A stretch of DNA of 64,000 bases from Sphingomonadales bacterium UBA2683 (GCA_002354635.1 DELZ01000002.1:124001-188000), one strand, 5' to 3'; counted from the first letter of the stretch, positions 15,965 through 25,351 are shown. Made by a program: numbers and translations. The notes: generated by a model not told the origin, from the letters alone.

Positions 15965-16702
15965 ATGACCTATTGTGTGGGCCTGCGGATGAAGCGCGGC
16001 CTTGTTTTCATGTCGGATACCCGGACCAATGCCGGAGTGGACGATATTGCCCAGGTCAAGAAGCTGACGAGCTGGGAAGTGCCGGGCGACCGGGTGATCA
16101 CCCTGTTGTCGGCGGGCAATCTGGCGACGACCCAGGCGGTTGTCAGCCTGCTTGACGAGCGCGGCAAGCATCCCGATGATCGCAATCCGTCGATCCTGCA
16201 GGCCCCGTCGATGTTCCAGGTCGCCACGATCATTGGCGAAACCTTGCGCGAGGTGGTCAAGACCTATTCGCCGGATGGCCAGGAAGCCAAATCTCCGTTC
16301 GGCGCAACGCTGATCGTGGGTGGACAGATCAAGGGCAGCGACCCACGACTTTTCCTGATTTATCCGGCCGGCAATTTCATCGAAGCGAGCGACGACAGTC
16401 CGTTTTTCCAGAGTGGCGAAACCAAATATGGCCGTCCGATTCTGGTGCGCGCCTTTGATTCTGACATGTCATTCGAAAATGCGGTGAAGCTGCTGCTCGT
16501 CTCGTTCGATTCGACGATCCGGGCAAATCTCGCGGTCGATCTGCCGCTCGACATGCAGGTTTACGAAGCGGACAGTTTTACGATCACACAACAGCAGCGG
16601 ATCGAAAAGGTTGATCCCTATTTTCAGTCGATTTCAGAGGGCTGGGGCGATGCGCTGAGAAGCGCGTTTCAGTCGCTGCCCGATTTCCACTTTAAAGACT
16701 AG
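15965..16702 (+). CDS. Anbu (proteasome-type) peptidase
   Basis: A 245-residue Ntn-hydrolase of the bacterial proteasome homologue family Anbu. Thr2, directly after the initiator Met (MTYCVGL), is the expected catalytic nucleophile. SDTRTNAGVDDI and LLSAGNLATTQAV match the family. Anbu forms an open helical or ring assembly without a known ATPase. It is 32 nt after the transglutaminase gene, completing the known Anbu neighbourhood. Its stop shares the tetranucleotide CTAG with the convergent GMC gene. Confidence 0.94.
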   Translation: MTYCVGLRMKRGLVFMSDTRTNAGVDDIAQVKKLTSWEVPGDRVITLLSAGNLATTQAVVSLLDERGKHPDDRNPSILQAPSMFQVATIIGETLREVVKTYSPDGQEAKSPFGATLIVGGQIKGSDPRLFLIYPAGNFIEASDDSPFFQSGETKYGRPILVRAFDSDMSFENAVKLLLVSFDSTIRANLAVDLPLDMQVYEADSFTITQQQRIEKVDPYFQSISEGWGDALRSAFQSLPDFHFKD

Positions 16703-18720
16703 CCGAAGCGCCGCTTGCCCGCCAGCGCCCGGTGCGCCATGGCCATTGTCGTCAGCTGCGCATTGACGCGGATACAACTGGGCATGACGCTGGCGTCGGC
16801 GACGTAGCAATTGGTGGTATTGTGCACCCGCTGGTTGAGGTCGACGACGCCTTTTTCCGGATCCATGTTGATCGCGTTGCCGCCATGGGGATGGGAACTC
16901 GACAGCACGACATCATCCGGCTCGACAATGGCCTTTTCGTAGAAGGCATCGATTTCATCGTGATTCATGTCGCTGGTCAGCGTCTGGCCGCGGAGCAGGG
17001 CAGGGTAGACCTCGATCGCACCGTTGAGGAAATGCACCTTGGTCATGGTCGCCAGCGCGCGGCGTAACAGCGCCAGTTCCGTCTCGCCGATCTTCAGCTT
17101 GAGCTTGCCATTGTCCATATAGCCGAGCCGGTCGGCCGGAAACAGCACGCCAGCGGATACCAGCCGGTTGTAGTTTTTCATCCGCTCGAAATGGTCCTCG
17201 AACCAGCCGGGCACCAGAGTCGCCATGCTCATCGGCGGCTGAAAATGGCTTTCGATCAGGAAATCACCCCGATCGATATAGGTCGCCATCTGGTCCTCGT
17301 TCCAGACATTCATGTTCATGCCCTCCGGCATCAGGGCAACGACCGGGCAGGCGATGTTGAGCGAGATATTGCTGCCCGACTGCAGGACACCGCTGTTACG
17401 GAGCAGATTGCTGGACGCCAGTGCACCGGCTGCCACAACAACGCCCTTGCGGGCTGAAATAGTACGTTTCCTGCCGTCCTTCAGCCTGATTTCGACGGCA
17501 TGGGCAATGCGTTTCCCATTGGCACCTTCGTCCCACAGGATTTCGGTGGCCTCGGCTCGATCCAGAATCCGGGCCGGCTTGCTGCGCGCATCGCTGGTGG
17601 CATGGGCAAGAAAGCTTTCCGGCATGGCTTTTTTACGCCCGTAGGGGCAGCCGGTATTGCAATAGCCACAATAGACGCATTCGCTGTCCTGCGTCTTCGG
17701 GCCGTAATTTTTCCGGAACCAGGCGGTAACGGCTTTATGGTCCATGGGATCGCTCGATTGCGCTGCATATTCATTCCAGCCGTCGACCAGATGCGGACCA
17801 TTGTTGCGACCGACGATCGGGTCAATTTCGGAGACTTCGAGAGCCTGCTCGACGGCGTCATAGCTGGATGCAAGATCAGCCTCGCTGACCGGAGCTCCCA
17901 TGCCGGCCCAGGTGTCGTAGACATCTTCGGCGTCGGGGTGCACCAGTCCCGGATGTTTCATGCGCAGGCAGATGCCATTGTTGATGACGGTAGATCCGCC
18001 CACAACACGGCCCTGAAACACAATAATGTCCCGGTCAGCTGTGGTTTGCAGGGCGCCATCCTTGAACAGGCGAGCTGTCATCCGGGCTTCTTCATGGGTA
18101 ATGCGGGAAGAGGGATAATGGCTGCCGGCTTCGATGATCAGGCAGTCGTGCCCTTCATCGGCGACGGCTGCTGCAGCAACCGCGCCACCGGCTCCGGAGC
18201 CGATCACGATCACATCGGTTTCTTCAGGGACGGCATCATGGCCGACAAATGCCCGGGACGTAAGATCCCGACCGGTTTCACGGCGCACCGGTCGCTCCCC
18301 GGGAGCGGAGCGATCGCGTTGCGCGGGAAGTTCGAAATCGAGATCGGCGTAAATCGGATTGTCGAAATTCTCTGCTTCGTCGCCCGGCTGCCAGTGGCCG
18401 TAATAGCCGGCGAGGATTACGCCCTTGGTCCGCGCTATATCCTGAAACAGGTCGATCCTCGAGTTCTGCAGGCGCCGGCGTATCAGATTTTTCCGGATCC
18501 CGGGTGGTGCGAGCAGAAAGAACGGCCCGCCCAGAAGGAGCAGCAGGCCGTAGAGCGCCATACCGATTTCATCGGGTTTTGTACCGTCGATATTGGAAAA
18601 ATGTTCCTGCAGATTTTCGACCACCTGATCGGAGGAAATGGCCATTTTTCGATTGTGAAACAGGGCCTCGGCCATCGCCTTGATCATCAGCGCCTGCAGC
18701 CGATTAAATGGTTTCCGCAA
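16699..18720 (-). CDS. GMC-family FAD-dependent oxidoreductase with a ferredoxin-like Cys motif
   Basis: A 673-residue flavoprotein. The first ~165 residues include a hydrophobic segment (ALYGLLLLLGGPFFLLAPPG, about 55-74), suggesting membrane attachment. The FAD motif GSGAGG is at 174-179 and GGSTVINNG at about 241-249. A cysteine motif C-x2-C-x2-C-x3-C-P (C348, C351, C354, C358) looks able to bind an iron-sulfur cluster. The C-terminal GMC active-site region has SSHPHGGNAI and RVNAQLT. It resembles long-chain alcohol / sterol oxidoreductases of the GMC class. The electron acceptor and substrate are not determinable. Confidence 0.85.
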   Translation of the reverse strand: MRKPFNRLQALMIKAMAEALFHNRKMAISSDQVVENLQEHFSNIDGTKPDEIGMALYGLLLLLGGPFFLLAPPGIRKNLIRRRLQNSRIDLFQDIARTKGVILAGYYGHWQPGDEAENFDNPIYADLDFELPAQRDRSAPGERPVRRETGRDLTSRAFVGHDAVPEETDVIVIGSGAGGAVAAAAVADEGHDCLIIEAGSHYPSSRITHEEARMTARLFKDGALQTTADRDIIVFQGRVVGGSTVINNGICLRMKHPGLVHPDAEDVYDTWAGMGAPVSEADLASSYDAVEQALEVSEIDPIVGRNNGPHLVDGWNEYAAQSSDPMDHKAVTAWFRKNYGPKTQDSECVYCGYCNTGCPYGRKKAMPESFLAHATSDARSKPARILDRAEATEILWDEGANGKRIAHAVEIRLKDGRKRTISARKGVVVAAGALASSNLLRNSGVLQSGSNISLNIACPVVALMPEGMNMNVWNEDQMATYIDRGDFLIESHFQPPMSMATLVPGWFEDHFERMKNYNRLVSAGVLFPADRLGYMDNGKLKLKIGETELALLRRALATMTKVHFLNGAIEVYPALLRGQTLTSDMNHDEIDAFYEKAIVEPDDVVLSSSHPHGGNAINMDPEKGVVDLNQRVHNTTNCYVADASVMPSCIRVNAQLTTMAMAHRALAGKRRFG

Positions 18721-18760
18721 ATCTTGTCTCCCAAGGTGCGACCCGGGGTGTGAAAATCAT

Positions 18761-19804
18761 CTAGTCCTGTACGTTCTCGCTATCAAAGGCGATACCCAGC
18801 CCGTCTCCATCTGCGCCAACACTGAATCGGCGGGTCACGGTACCCGCGGCGAGATCGACTTCGGCAACTGTATCAGGGCCCGTTTCGGCGACATAGAGTT
18901 TTTTGCCATCATTCGAAAAGAGGATCGTTACCTGCCGGGAATCTGCGGTTCCGCTAATTTCGATGTTTCCTGTGGGTTTGCGGGTTGCGACGTCGAACAG
19001 ACCGAGCGTGCCGTTCCCCAGATTGGAGGTGATCGCGGTCTTGCCATCGGGACTGATCGCCACCCGGATCGGGAAGGAACCGGTCGGAATCGATTCCAGC
19101 CTTTCCAGACTCGTGGCATCAAAAATGTGCAATTCGTCACTCTGGCGATCGGCAACCCAAACGGTGGCACCATCTGGGGTGATTGCCAGTCCTTCCGGTT
19201 CGGTACCGGCCGGCAGATCGGAAATCTTGGTCATCGCGACCAGATCCAGAACGCTCACCGTGCCCGACTGCATATTGGTGACAAAGGCACGCGACTTGTC
19301 TGGCGTTACCACCAGCATATGACTGCCCTGCTGGCCGGTCGGAATCGTCGACACCTCCCGCTGTTGTGTTTCCCCGGTCGGCGGCGAGACGATGGCGATA
19401 CTGTCGCTGCCTTCGGCGGTGGCTATGATCCGGCCATCGTCCAGCCACAGGATACCGTGCGGGCGGCGGACCGGTGCCAGCGATACTGTTTCGATTCGTT
19501 CCATGGCCATGATGTCGAAAATATCGATGGTTTCGCCGCCATAGGAGACGACCGCCGCCAGCCTGCCGTCCGGCGAAATGGCAATTTCGTGAGGCATCTT
19601 GCCGGTATTCCGTCGTGCGGTTTCTGTGCCGCTGGCGAGGTCAATGAAGCTCAGGCTGTCCTCGCTCTTGTTGCCGACCAGGAGGGTAGCCCTATTCTTG
19701 CCCGGCTCAGCGTCGGCTCTCTCGGACGATACCGAACATGCGGCAAGCAGGAGTGCCGCTGAACCGAAACCCGTAAATTTCCTGACCATTTTCCAGCCTT
19801 TCAT
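18761..19804 (-). CDS. YVTN-type beta-propeller lipoprotein
   Basis: 347 residues from the ATG at 19804 (MKGWKMVRKF; a second ATG at 19789 is possible). The signal sequence ends in the lipobox LLAAC. The mature protein consists of repeated 40-45-residue blades, each with an ISPDG / VTPDK / ITPDG-type motif and a following VADR, VTNM or VAET turn, as in YVTN seven-bladed propellers. Such proteins act as periplasmic scaffolds or accessory factors of redox enzymes. A frame open far upstream (to 20473) overlaps the opposite-strand gene and is not the start. It lies 40 nt downstream of the GMC gene on the same strand, so a functional link is possible. Confidence 0.85.
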   Translation of the reverse strand: MKGWKMVRKFTGFGSAALLLAACSVSSERADAEPGKNRATLLVGNKSEDSLSFIDLASGTETARRNTGKMPHEIAISPDGRLAAVVSYGGETIDIFDIMAMERIETVSLAPVRRPHGILWLDDGRIIATAEGSDSIAIVSPPTGETQQREVSTIPTGQQGSHMLVVTPDKSRAFVTNMQSGTVSVLDLVAMTKISDLPAGTEPEGLAITPDGATVWVADRQSDELHIFDATSLERLESIPTGSFPIRVAISPDGKTAITSNLGNGTLGLFDVATRKPTGNIEISGTADSRQVTILFSNDGKKLYVAETGPDTVAEVDLAAGTVTRRFSVGADGDGLGIAFDSENVQD

Positions 19805-19937
19805 GCTAATTTGCGCAGGATAACAGCTAATTGAGGATTTTCTATCCCGGATTTCGACCCAGATGTGATCCAAGCCACTGATTGCGATGGTGTCGATGAT
19901 AGGGTAGGTATATCCTGAACGTAATCGAGGGTTTGTC

Positions 19938-20510
19938 ATGTTTATAAAATCTCGTGGTTTCACTACCCGACTGGTCGCTGCGACATTGGCTGCAGCTATT
20001 GTGGTTCCGGCTCCGGCGTCGGCGCAGTTTGGCGGTCTGTTCAAAAAACGGTCCTCAACTGAAACGGCTGATAGCAGCTCGAACACGGATTGTGCCAACG
20101 ATACCAAAAGCTCGATCGGGAAATCCATCCTGGGTAACATGATCGGTGATTTTACGCGGCGTGCAACCGGAAGTCTGGGTATGGCCGGATCCTTCATTCC
20201 CCGGGCAGAAGTGGCGGATACGCTGACCAACGCCATTGCCTGCCAGCTTGATCCCGACGAACAGTTGCAGGCTGCGGAAGCGACGCGCAATGTGACCAGG
20301 TCAGAACAGATTGGGACCAGTTCGGAATGGAAAAGCCAGACTCGTCCAGGCGTGTCGGGCAGTTCCACCGCGACGGCAAAGACGCGGAGGGCGGACGGTA
20401 GAAGTTGCATGACGATCACGGATGTTGTTATCGTCGACGGAGAAGAGTCCCGCGTGTCCAAGCAGATGTGCAAAAACCCCGGAGAAACACGATATATCGT
20501 CGTGGTATGA
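19938..20510 (+). CDS. Exported RT0821/Lpp0805-like surface protein
   Basis: A 190-residue exported protein (signal peptide about 1-29, ending in ASAQF). The C-terminal ~85 residues resemble the RT0821/Lpp0805 surface-antigen domain: DEQLQAAEATRN, then ADGRSCMTITDVVIVDGEE and a final Cys in QMCKNPGE. The two Cys could form a disulfide. Its stop overlaps the next gene start (ATGA), indicating translational coupling with the ClpP-like protein. The function is unknown. Confidence 0.6.
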   Translation: MFIKSRGFTTRLVAATLAAAIVVPAPASAQFGGLFKKRSSTETADSSSNTDCANDTKSSIGKSILGNMIGDFTRRATGSLGMAGSFIPRAEVADTLTNAIACQLDPDEQLQAAEATRNVTRSEQIGTSSEWKSQTRPGVSGSSTATAKTRRADGRSCMTITDVVIVDGEESRVSKQMCKNPGETRYIVVV

Positions 20511-21229
20511 ATATGAAAAATATAATCAAAACCGCAATTGTCGCCGCCTCTCTTCTCACCATGGGGACCACCGAGGCTGCACCTGGCATGGACCCTGATA
20601 ATCCGACCTGTCCGCTGACACCCAACTGGTCAACCAATACAACGATGGAACTGACCCCGAAAGTGATTGACGGCACCAAGGTATTGTTTGCCGAAGGCGC
20701 TGTCGATGCGGGATTGCCGGACCGGTTGCGGAAAATGCTGGCAGACAATCCGGATATCGCCGAAATCTGGCTCCGGTCACCGGGTGGGGTTGCGCGGGCG
20801 GGCAATGAAGCCGGTCGCGTTATCCGGGAGGCGGATGCCCTGATCATAACCCGCATTCCGCAGGGCTGGACCTGTTTCAGCGCCTGCAATTTTGTTTTCA
20901 TGGGCGGGCGGGCCCGGATCGTCGAGCCCGGCGCCCATTTCATGGTCCATATGTTCACCATGACCAATGACCGGAACGCCATCAACTACAGCATCGAGAT
21001 GGGCACCGATTCCACGGTTGGTCTGATCGGTGAAGTGGAGCAGCAAAGCGCACTGCTGGCCACCGAGGACAATGACTTCCTGATCCGGATGGGCGTGTCG
21101 CGCAAATTGCTGTCCGAAGTCATGTACCGGACCAATGCCGTGAAAACCGATGAGGGTGACAGGTCAACCCGTCGCTGCCTTACCGACGAGGAAGCGCTGC
21201 GCTATAATGTCGCCAATGTAGGGGGCTAG
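20507..21229 (+). CDS. Exported ClpP/crotonase-fold protein, possible periplasmic serine protease
   Basis: 240 residues from the ATG at 20507, which overlaps the upstream stop by 4 nt. The signal peptide is about 1-25 (ends TEAAP). The body has the ClpP/SppA-like fold: EIWLRSPGGVARAG (oxyanion and strand), then WTCFSACNFVFMGG with candidate nucleophile Ser125, then PGAHFMVHMF with candidate His148. It resembles COG3904-like 'predicted periplasmic proteins'. Extra Cys residues suggest a disulfide. Proteolysis is inferred, not shown. The natural partner is the coupled surface-antigen-like protein. Confidence 0.7.
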   Translation: MNMKNIIKTAIVAASLLTMGTTEAAPGMDPDNPTCPLTPNWSTNTTMELTPKVIDGTKVLFAEGAVDAGLPDRLRKMLADNPDIAEIWLRSPGGVARAGNEAGRVIREADALIITRIPQGWTCFSACNFVFMGGRARIVEPGAHFMVHMFTMTNDRNAINYSIEMGTDSTVGLIGEVEQQSALLATEDNDFLIRMGVSRKLLSEVMYRTNAVKTDEGDRSTRRCLTDEEALRYNVANVGG

Positions 21230-21334
21230 TCGTCCGACCTGACAATTACACGCTCGCGAAAATGACAGCGCCCTTTTGCTTTTCTTTTGAAATTATGGCG
21301 TTAGCATGATGCCAAAGTTCGGGGAGGCAGGACT

Positions 21335-22639
21335 ATGCGTCATATTGCGATCATAGGGTCGGGACCGGCGGGCTATTACTCCGCGGAAGCGGCACAGAAG
21401 AAATTTGGTGACGAGGTCGCGGTCGACATTATTGATCGCTTGCCAGTGCCGTTTGGCCTGATCCGCACCGGCGTGGCACCCGATCACCAGTCGATCAAGG
21501 CAGTATCCCGGCGATATGAAAAAACCAATCTGGGTGATAATGTAAGGTTCGTCGGCAATGTTACCGTCGGTGAAGATATCACGATCGCCGAATTGCAGGA
21601 CTTGTATGACGCTGTCGTGCTGGCCACGGGCGCGCCCCATGATCGCGTGCTGGAGATACCGGGCAGCGATCTGCCGGGTGTCATCGGCAGCGCGGCTTTC
21701 GTCGGCTGGTATAACGGTCATCCGGATTTCAAGGACCTGAACCCGCCGCTTGATGCCCGGTCGGTGGCGATTATCGGCAATGGCAATGTTGCGCTCGATG
21801 TGGCGCGGATATTGGCCAAGTCGGAAGCTGAATTTGTCGGCAGCGATATCGTTGGCCATGCGCTGGACGGTCTGAAACAGAGCGGGGTCGAGAAGATAAC
21901 CTTTCTCGGGCGGCGCGGCCCGCACCAGATCGCGATGACGCCCAAGGAACTGGGCGAACTCGGCCATCTGGAGCGCGCCAGACCGGTGGTCGAGGCGGAA
22001 GATTTTCCGGATATCGGAGATGATGCCATGCTCGAGCCGGGCATGCGCAAGTCGGTCAATCATTTGCGCAGCTTCCTGATCGCCGCAGCGGATGCCGAGC
22101 ACAAGCCGGTCGAAATCGCGTTCGACTTTTTTGCCATGCCGATCGAGGTGCAGGGCGACGGCAGGGTGGAGAAGCTGATCGTCGAAAAAACCGAACTGGA
22201 CAAGGATCTGCGGTCCATCGGTACCGGCGAGCGTTACGAACTCGACTGCCAGATGGTGATCAGCTGCATCGGCTATCGCACGCCGCCGATCGAGGGCGTG
22301 CCTTATGAACATGGTCGCGGACGCTTTGCCAATAGCGAGGGACGGATATTGCCGGGGCTATATTGTGTCGGCTGGGCGCGGCGGGGACCGTCCGGTACCA
22401 TCGGCACCAACAAGCCGGATGGCTTTGCCATTGTCGAGGCGATCGCCGAAGATATCGGATCGGGCGGCAGAAAAGAGGGGCGCGCGGGGCTAGACAGGCT
22501 GATCGCCAGCCGCGGCATAGACGCGATCACCTTTCGCGACTGGAAGAAAATCGAGGAAGCCGAAATTGCCCGCGCCCGGTCCGGCTCACCGCGCGAGAAA
22601 TTTACCGATATCGCCGACATGATTGCAGCGCGGGATTAG
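21335..22639 (+). CDS. FprA/adrenodoxin-reductase-type ferredoxin-NADP reductase
   Basis: A 434-residue flavoprotein that should pass electrons between NADPH and a ferredoxin. The FAD motif GSGPAGYYSAE is at residues 8-18, followed by the adrenodoxin-reductase signatures DRLPVPFGLIRTGVAPDH and SVAIIGNGNVALDVAR (second Rossmann motif). The C-terminal WARRGPSGTIGTNKPDG is intact. GGAGG before the ATG supports the start. No ferredoxin gene is adjacent, so the partner is unknown. The stop region overlaps the convergent hydrolase by 4 nt (TTAG). Confidence 0.93.
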   Translation: MRHIAIIGSGPAGYYSAEAAQKKFGDEVAVDIIDRLPVPFGLIRTGVAPDHQSIKAVSRRYEKTNLGDNVRFVGNVTVGEDITIAELQDLYDAVVLATGAPHDRVLEIPGSDLPGVIGSAAFVGWYNGHPDFKDLNPPLDARSVAIIGNGNVALDVARILAKSEAEFVGSDIVGHALDGLKQSGVEKITFLGRRGPHQIAMTPKELGELGHLERARPVVEAEDFPDIGDDAMLEPGMRKSVNHLRSFLIAAADAEHKPVEIAFDFFAMPIEVQGDGRVEKLIVEKTELDKDLRSIGTGERYELDCQMVISCIGYRTPPIEGVPYEHGRGRFANSEGRILPGLYCVGWARRGPSGTIGTNKPDGFAIVEAIAEDIGSGGRKEGRAGLDRLIASRGIDAITFRDWKKIEEAEIARARSGSPREKFTDIADMIAARD

Positions 22640-23544
22640 TGGCTCAGCCACTCCCGTAAAATCGCGTTGACCTTTTCCGGGGCTTCCTGTTGCACCCAGT
22701 GGGAGACACCGGGCAGGCGGTGCAGTTCGAGATCGGGAACCCATTCTGCGGTACCATCGGTGCATCGGATATCGATCGCGGTGTCTTCCTCGCCCCAGAT
22801 CATCAGGGTTGGAATATCGACCATGCCATCGCCGATGTTCCGCCCGTCCTTCGTGCGCAGCAGGGCGCGGTAATAGTTGATCATCGAGCGCAGCGCGCCG
22901 GGGCGGCTGGCGGCGTCGGCATAGGCCTGCAAATCGGAATCGGGAAAGCGGCTCTTGTCGACAGCCATCCTGGAAAACGCCTCTTTGATCGGCTGCGCGC
23001 GCTTTCGCCCGAGCATCTTTTCTGGAAGCCACGGCAGTTGAAAAAAGAAAATATACCAGCTTTTCTTGAGCTGATACCAGTGTTTGAGTTCTCGCTGGGC
23101 GCACTTGGGGTGCGGAACATTCATGATCACCAGCCGGGTCAGCGGACGGATTTTCAGTATCGCGAAATGCCAGGCAATGATCGCGCCCCAGTCATGCGCG
23201 ATCAGCGTGACCTCTTCTGCGCCGCTGGCGTCGATCAGCGCTGCCACATCCTGAACGAGCGTGTTCAGTCGATAGGAATCCACGCCGTCTGGCTTGCTCG
23301 AGCCACCATAGCCGCGCAGATTTGGTGCCCAGACCTTATAGCCCATTTCGACGAGCACCGGGATCTGGTGACGCCAGGAATAATGGAGCTCGGGGAAGCC
23401 GTGCAGGCACAGGGCCAGTTTTTCGCCGTCACCGGCCTGCGCCACTTCAAATGTCTGACCATTGGCTTCGATCCATTGCATCGAAATGCCGCTTGCCGGT
23501 GCAGGGTTCCAGGAGAATGAATCGACCATGGTTTTTCTTAGCAT
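22636..23544 (-). CDS. Alpha/beta hydrolase, epoxide-hydrolase-like
   Basis: A 302-residue cytosolic alpha/beta hydrolase. The oxyanion motif HGFPE is at about 48-52. The nucleophile elbow HDWGA has Asp118 as nucleophile, as in epoxide hydrolases and haloalkane dehalogenases rather than esterases. The acid is in WGEEDTAID and the base His in GVSHWVQQEAP near the C-terminus. WRHQIP after HGFPE is typical of epoxide hydrolases. An alternative start lies 15 nt in (23529). The substrate is unknown. Confidence 0.88.
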   Translation of the reverse strand: MLRKTMVDSFSWNPAPASGISMQWIEANGQTFEVAQAGDGEKLALCLHGFPELHYSWRHQIPVLVEMGYKVWAPNLRGYGGSSKPDGVDSYRLNTLVQDVAALIDASGAEEVTLIAHDWGAIIAWHFAILKIRPLTRLVIMNVPHPKCAQRELKHWYQLKKSWYIFFFQLPWLPEKMLGRKRAQPIKEAFSRMAVDKSRFPDSDLQAYADAASRPGALRSMINYYRALLRTKDGRNIGDGMVDIPTLMIWGEEDTAIDIRCTDGTAEWVPDLELHRLPGVSHWVQQEAPEKVNAILREWLSH

Positions 23545-23607
23545 CAGCGGACTTTAATCATCCAGTTAAATCTGATACGCTGCCCTAAAATACAAAGGAG
23601 AGAGTCG

Positions 23608-25350
23608 ATGCATGATCTGGTAATTCGTGGGGGAACCGTTGTTGATGGAACCGGAGGCAAGCCTTTTGTCGCCGATGTCGCGATTGACGGCGACCGGGTG
23701 TCGCTGGTCGGGACGGTCGCGGCGCAGGGCCGTGAAGAGATTGATGCAACCGGCAAATTTGTCACCCCGGGCTTTGTCGATGTGCACACCCATTATGACG
23801 GGCAGGCGACCTGGGATGACGAAATGGCACCTTCGAGCTGGCATGGTATCACCACCGTAGTCATGGGAAATTGCGGAGTCGGTTTCGCGCCGGCACGGCC
23901 CGATCGTCACGAATGGCTGATCAATCTGATGGAAGGCGTCGAGGATATACCCGGTACCGCGCTGGCCGAAGGCATGAGCTGGAACTGGGAGACGTTTCCC
24001 GAATATCTCGACGAGCTGGAAAGAATGCCGCGCACCGTCGATGTCGCCACCCATGTGCCGCACGGCGCGGTGCGCGCCTATGTGCTCGGCGACCGGGAGA
24101 AACCCGGCGCGGTGCCGACGCAGGATGAAATTGATCAGATGTCACAGATCGTCGAGGATGGGTTGAAAGCCGGTGCGCTTGGTTTCTCGACCTCGCGGAC
24201 GATCCTGCATCGCAGCATTGATGGCGAACTGGTTCCCGGTACCACTGCAACCAAGGAAGAATTGATCGGCATTGGCCGTGCGATGGGCCGGGTCGGCTAT
24301 GGTGTGTTCGAGATGGCGAGCGATCTCAACAAGGAATGGGATGAATTTGGCTGGATGGGTGATCTTTCCCGCGAAACCGGCATGCCGGTGACCTTTGCGG
24401 CGCTGCAGTCGATTGCCAAGGACCAGTCGCTGGACGAGCAGATTGCCAATATGCGCGCGGAAAATGACAATGGCGCCAATATCGTCGCGCAGATTGCGCT
24501 GCGCGGAAACGGCATTGTCATGGCCTGGCAGGGCACGGTGCATCCGTTCGTTCGTCACCCGAGCTGGATGGCGATGGAAGGTCTGAGCTGGGACGAGAAA
24601 TATGCCAAGCTGAAGGATCCGGCGTTCAAGGCACAATTGCTTGGCGAGACCGCCGAGATGCCGGAACAGGTCGATATCGTGCCGGTGTTCATGATCATCA
24701 CACAGGGTTGGCCGGTGCAGTTCGAGATGGATCTGGATTTCAACTATGAACCGCAAGCCGACGAAAGCATCGCTGCACGCGCGGAAGCCGCTGGCAAATC
24801 CGGTGCGGAATATGCTTATGACCTGATGATGACGGATGACGGCAAGGGCTTCATCTATCTGCCGCTGCTCAACTATATGGATGGCAATCTCGATTTCCTC
24901 GAGACTTTGCAGCAGGCCGATGACACGGTGAACAGCCTGTCCGACGGCGGCGCGCATTGCGGCACCATCTGTGATGCGGCGAGCCCTACTTTCATGCTCG
25001 AATATTGGGTGAAAAACCGCAAACGGGGTACGATCAGCATTGAAAATGCGATCAAGCGGCAATGTCTTGATACGTCGCGGCTCTATGGTCTGAACGATCG
25101 CGGTGTGCTGAAACCGGGCTATCTGGCGGACGTCAATGTGATCGACATGGACCGGATCAAGCTCGGCAAGCCATGGCTGGCATTCGACTTGCCGGCGGGC
25201 GGCAAGCGCCTGCTGCAAAAGGCTGATGGCTATGATTATACGATCAAGTCGGGGCAGGTCACGTTCAAGGGCGGCGTTGTCACCGACAAGCGTCCGGGTG
25301 GCCTGATCCGTGGTCCGCAGATGGTCGAGATGCTCGAAGCGGCGGAGTAG
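23608..25350 (+). CDS. D-aminoacylase / N-acyl-D-amino-acid deacylase-family amidohydrolase
   Basis: A 580-residue metal-dependent amidohydrolase. It begins with the family start MHDLVIRGGTVVDGTG. Metal ligands His60 and His62 are in DVHTHYDGQ, and the bridging Cys89 is in MGNCGVGFAP, as in D-aminoacylase. SDGGAHCG near residue 448 carries the catalytic Asp. It may release D-amino acids or act on dihydropyrimidine-like amides; many such genes are over-annotated, so the substrate is open. It is divergent from the hydrolase gene, with about 60 bp between the starts. Confidence 0.88.
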   Translation: MHDLVIRGGTVVDGTGGKPFVADVAIDGDRVSLVGTVAAQGREEIDATGKFVTPGFVDVHTHYDGQATWDDEMAPSSWHGITTVVMGNCGVGFAPARPDRHEWLINLMEGVEDIPGTALAEGMSWNWETFPEYLDELERMPRTVDVATHVPHGAVRAYVLGDREKPGAVPTQDEIDQMSQIVEDGLKAGALGFSTSRTILHRSIDGELVPGTTATKEELIGIGRAMGRVGYGVFEMASDLNKEWDEFGWMGDLSRETGMPVTFAALQSIAKDQSLDEQIANMRAENDNGANIVAQIALRGNGIVMAWQGTVHPFVRHPSWMAMEGLSWDEKYAKLKDPAFKAQLLGETAEMPEQVDIVPVFMIITQGWPVQFEMDLDFNYEPQADESIAARAEAAGKSGAEYAYDLMMTDDGKGFIYLPLLNYMDGNLDFLETLQQADDTVNSLSDGGAHCGTICDAASPTFMLEYWVKNRKRGTISIENAIKRQCLDTSRLYGLNDRGVLKPGYLADVNVIDMDRIKLGKPWLAFDLPAGGKRLLQKADGYDYTIKSGQVTFKGGVVTDKRPGGLIRGPQMVEMLEAAE

Positions 25351-25351
25351 T

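Noticed and set aside
19805..20473. Extended N-terminus of the beta-propeller gene
   Set aside because: The frame is open to 20473, but the lipoprotein signal starts at 19804 and the extension overlaps a better gene on the other strand.
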